A stretch of DNA of 13,921 bases. It comes from Desulfobacterales bacterium (GTDB lineage Bacteria > Desulfobacterota > Desulfobacteria > Desulfobacterales > Desulfobacteraceae). The stretch is taken from positions 1 to 13,921 of the forward strand of contig JAKSBM010000028.1 in assembly GCA_022361135.1 (NCBI GenBank). Direction: 5' to 3'. Positions within the stretch are counted from its first letter, which is position 1, and each line of letters starts with the position of its first letter. Below the pieces are notes generated by a model, which searched no databases, was not told the origin of the DNA, and saw only the letters and a list, made by a program, of their open reading frames with translations. Positions 12,733-13,921 of the stretch are shown piece after piece. The position numbers and the translations under genes are program-made.

Positions 12733-13614
12733 ATGCTGTTACCTGCCTTTGAATTCCACCAGCCCCAATCCCTGGACGGGGCCCTCCAACTCAAGAAAGA
12801 ACTGGGGTCCAAGGCCCGGTTCCTGGCCGGGGGGACAGACCTCCTGGTCCACCTGAAAAAGAAACTCATCACCGCCGACGCCCTCATCAGCCTCCAGAAT
12901 ATCCCGGACATCTCCGTGGTTTCCAAGACCAAAGAGCGCATCTTCATCGGGGCCGGGGCCACCATGTCCCAATTGTCCGCCGATCCCATTATCCAGGCCC
13001 ATTTCCCGGCCATCAAATCCGGCTGCGACAACCTGGGAACCCACCTCATCCGGAACCGGGCCACCATCGGGGGCAACGCCTGCAATGCCAGCCCGGCCGG
13101 AGATACCCTTCCCTCCCTCATGGTCTACGGAGCCGAGGCCGTCCTGGGAAGCACCGCCGGCATCCGCACCCTCCCCCTGGAAGACTTTTTCACCGGCCCC
13201 GGGAAAACCGCCATGGCCGAAGATGAACTCCTCACCGGATTTGAACTTCCCCTGCCCCCGGTCCACTCCGGGGCCCATTATATCCAATTGGGCAAGCGGA
13301 AATCCTCGGAGATCAATGTGGTCAATGCCGCATCCTACCTGGAATTCGACCCGGACAACCAGACCGTAACCCGGGCCCGCATCGCCCTGGGTTCCGTGGC
13401 CCCCACCCCCATATTGGCCGCCAATGCCATGGAATTCATGGCCTGGAAACCCGCGGACGAAGAACATTTCTACCAGGCCGGGGAAATCGCCCGGCGAGAC
13501 GATTGCACCCCCATTGACGACTTCAGGGGATCGGCCGACTACCGCCGGGCCATGGTGGGCGTCCTCACCAAACGGACCCTGACCACCGCCCTGGAACGGG
13601 CCCAACAGGCTTAA
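12733..13614 (+). CDS. FAD-binding subunit of a molybdenum hydroxylase (xanthine dehydrogenase/CoxM type)
   Basis: 293 residues, the usual length for the medium subunit. FAD motifs are clear: FLAGGTDLL (30-38) and RATIGGNACNASPAGDT (109-125). The C-terminal CO-dehydrogenase flavoprotein-like domain follows (IALGSVAPTPILA, and DFRGSADYRRAMVGVLTKR near the end). The subunit passes electrons from the 2Fe-2S subunit through FAD to NAD or another acceptor in the cytoplasm. It lacks the extra iron-sulfur insertion seen in the matching subunit of 4-hydroxybenzoyl-CoA reductase. AGGAG precedes the ATG at a normal distance. The 2Fe-2S subunit gene starts 13 bp after the stop, so they are one operon; the large molybdenum subunit is expected beyond the window. 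Substrate (purine, aldehyde, aromatic heterocycle or other) cannot be told from these subunits. Confidence 0.94.
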   Translation: MLLPAFEFHQPQSLDGALQLKKELGSKARFLAGGTDLLVHLKKKLITADALISLQNIPDISVVSKTKERIFIGAGATMSQLSADPIIQAHFPAIKSGCDNLGTHLIRNRATIGGNACNASPAGDTLPSLMVYGAEAVLGSTAGIRTLPLEDFFTGPGKTAMAEDELLTGFELPLPPVHSGAHYIQLGKRKSSEINVVNAASYLEFDPDNQTVTRARIALGSVAPTPILAANAMEFMAWKPADEEHFYQAGEIARRDDCTPIDDFRGSADYRRAMVGVLTKRTLTTALERAQQA

Positions 13615-13627
13615 GGAGGAAATCCCC

Positions 13628-13921
13628 ATGAAAAAACAACTCATCGAAATCACCATCAACGAAAAGAAGCATGAACTGGCCGTGGCCCCCAACAAGACCC
13701 TGGCCGACCTCCTGCGCTACGACCTGGGTCTCACCGGCACCAAAAAAGGATGTGACACCGGCGACTGCGGAGCCTGCACCGTCCTCTTCAACGGCGAAGC
13801 CGTCAACGCTTGCCTGGTACTGGCCCTCCAAGCCCATGGAGCCACCGTGGAAACCATAGAAGGCCTGGCCGACGAGCAGGGACTCTCCCCCCTCCAGGAA
13901 GCCTTTGTGGAAAAAGGCGCC
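13628..13921 (+). CDS. 2Fe-2S subunit of the molybdenum hydroxylase (partial, runs off the window)
   Basis: 98 residues are visible of an expected 150-165; the frame is open to the last base. The start ATG follows GGAGGA nine bases upstream. The N-terminal plant-type ferredoxin domain is intact: ITINEKKHELAVAPNKTLADLLR leads to the cluster ligands C42, C47 and C50 (GCDTGDCGAC) and C62 (VNACLV). The second, all-helical 2Fe-2S domain of this family would lie beyond the window; its beginning (GLADEQGLSPLQEAFVEKGA) is just visible. This small subunit relays electrons from the molybdopterin site to the FAD subunit encoded immediately upstream. Confidence 0.95.
   Translation, partial: MKKQLIEITINEKKHELAVAPNKTLADLLRYDLGLTGTKKGCDTGDCGACTVLFNGEAVNACLVLALQAHGATVETIEGLADEQGLSPLQEAFVEKGA

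Noticed and set aside
12739..13695. 318-codon minus-strand frame opposite the FAD subunit
   Set aside because: Glycine-rich low-complexity product caused by GC-rich codon positions in the sense gene; the sense gene has unmistakable FAD motifs.
1..13921. CRISPR array, tRNA, IS element, integrase or phage genes
   Set aside because: No regularly spaced repeats, cloverleaf-like sequence, transposase or recombinase motif was seen on either strand.

Overview
The window looks like a piece of a Gram-negative anaerobe chromosome, most likely a Desulfobacterota (former Deltaproteobacteria) member. This is inferred from the NtrC-type sigma-54 regulator, a DUF3786 protein, a rubrerythrin-like protein without a rubredoxin domain, a molybdenum-hydroxylase operon and FCD/GntR control of amino-acid uptake. 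No rRNA, tRNA, CRISPR array, IS element or integrase was seen.

Layout. (1) 10-2870, minus strand: a GntR/FCD repressor, a saccharopine-dehydrogenase-family oxidoreductase and a periplasmic amino-acid-binding protein. They form a small catabolic/uptake locus with two near-identical operator-like palindromes, one before the repressor gene and one before the dehydrogenase gene. (2) 3026-9840: a signalling island. A plus-strand sigma-54-dependent response regulator (3026-4465) converges on, and overlaps by 11 bp, a membrane histidine kinase (4455-6347, minus). The kinase start codon directly abuts the stop codon of an oligopeptide-type substrate-binding lipoprotein (6348-8027). Upstream of that is an unlisted 32-codon gene (8119-8217, minus) with a signal peptide followed by an eight-residue tail, HCGGGAGW. 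It has a strong ribosome-binding site, a good -24/-12 (sigma-54) promoter and its own terminator. A second -24/-12 element faces the other way and reads into a PAS-GAF protein (8827-9840). A perfect 10-bp-arm dyad lies between the two promoters, where an enhancer would be expected. (3) 9921-12507, minus strand: an ElaA-like acetyltransferase, an aldo/keto reductase, a rubrerythrin-like di-iron protein and a DUF3786 protein, the last two overlapping. (4) 12733-end, plus strand: the FAD subunit and the start of the 2Fe-2S subunit of a xanthine-dehydrogenase/CO-dehydrogenase-type molybdenum hydroxylase.

The most interesting proposal is that region 2 is a self-contained peptide-sensing circuit. 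A tiny exported peptide would be bound by the neighbouring oligopeptide-binding lipoprotein, which reports to the kinase, which phosphorylates the sigma-54 activator. The activator would then switch on the peptide gene (and, by read-through, the binding protein and kinase) and the divergent PAS-GAF gene. The genes, motifs, promoters and terminator are visible in the sequence; the circuit itself is inference. The middle of this region (about 6000-8790) is clearly richer in A+T than the flanks.
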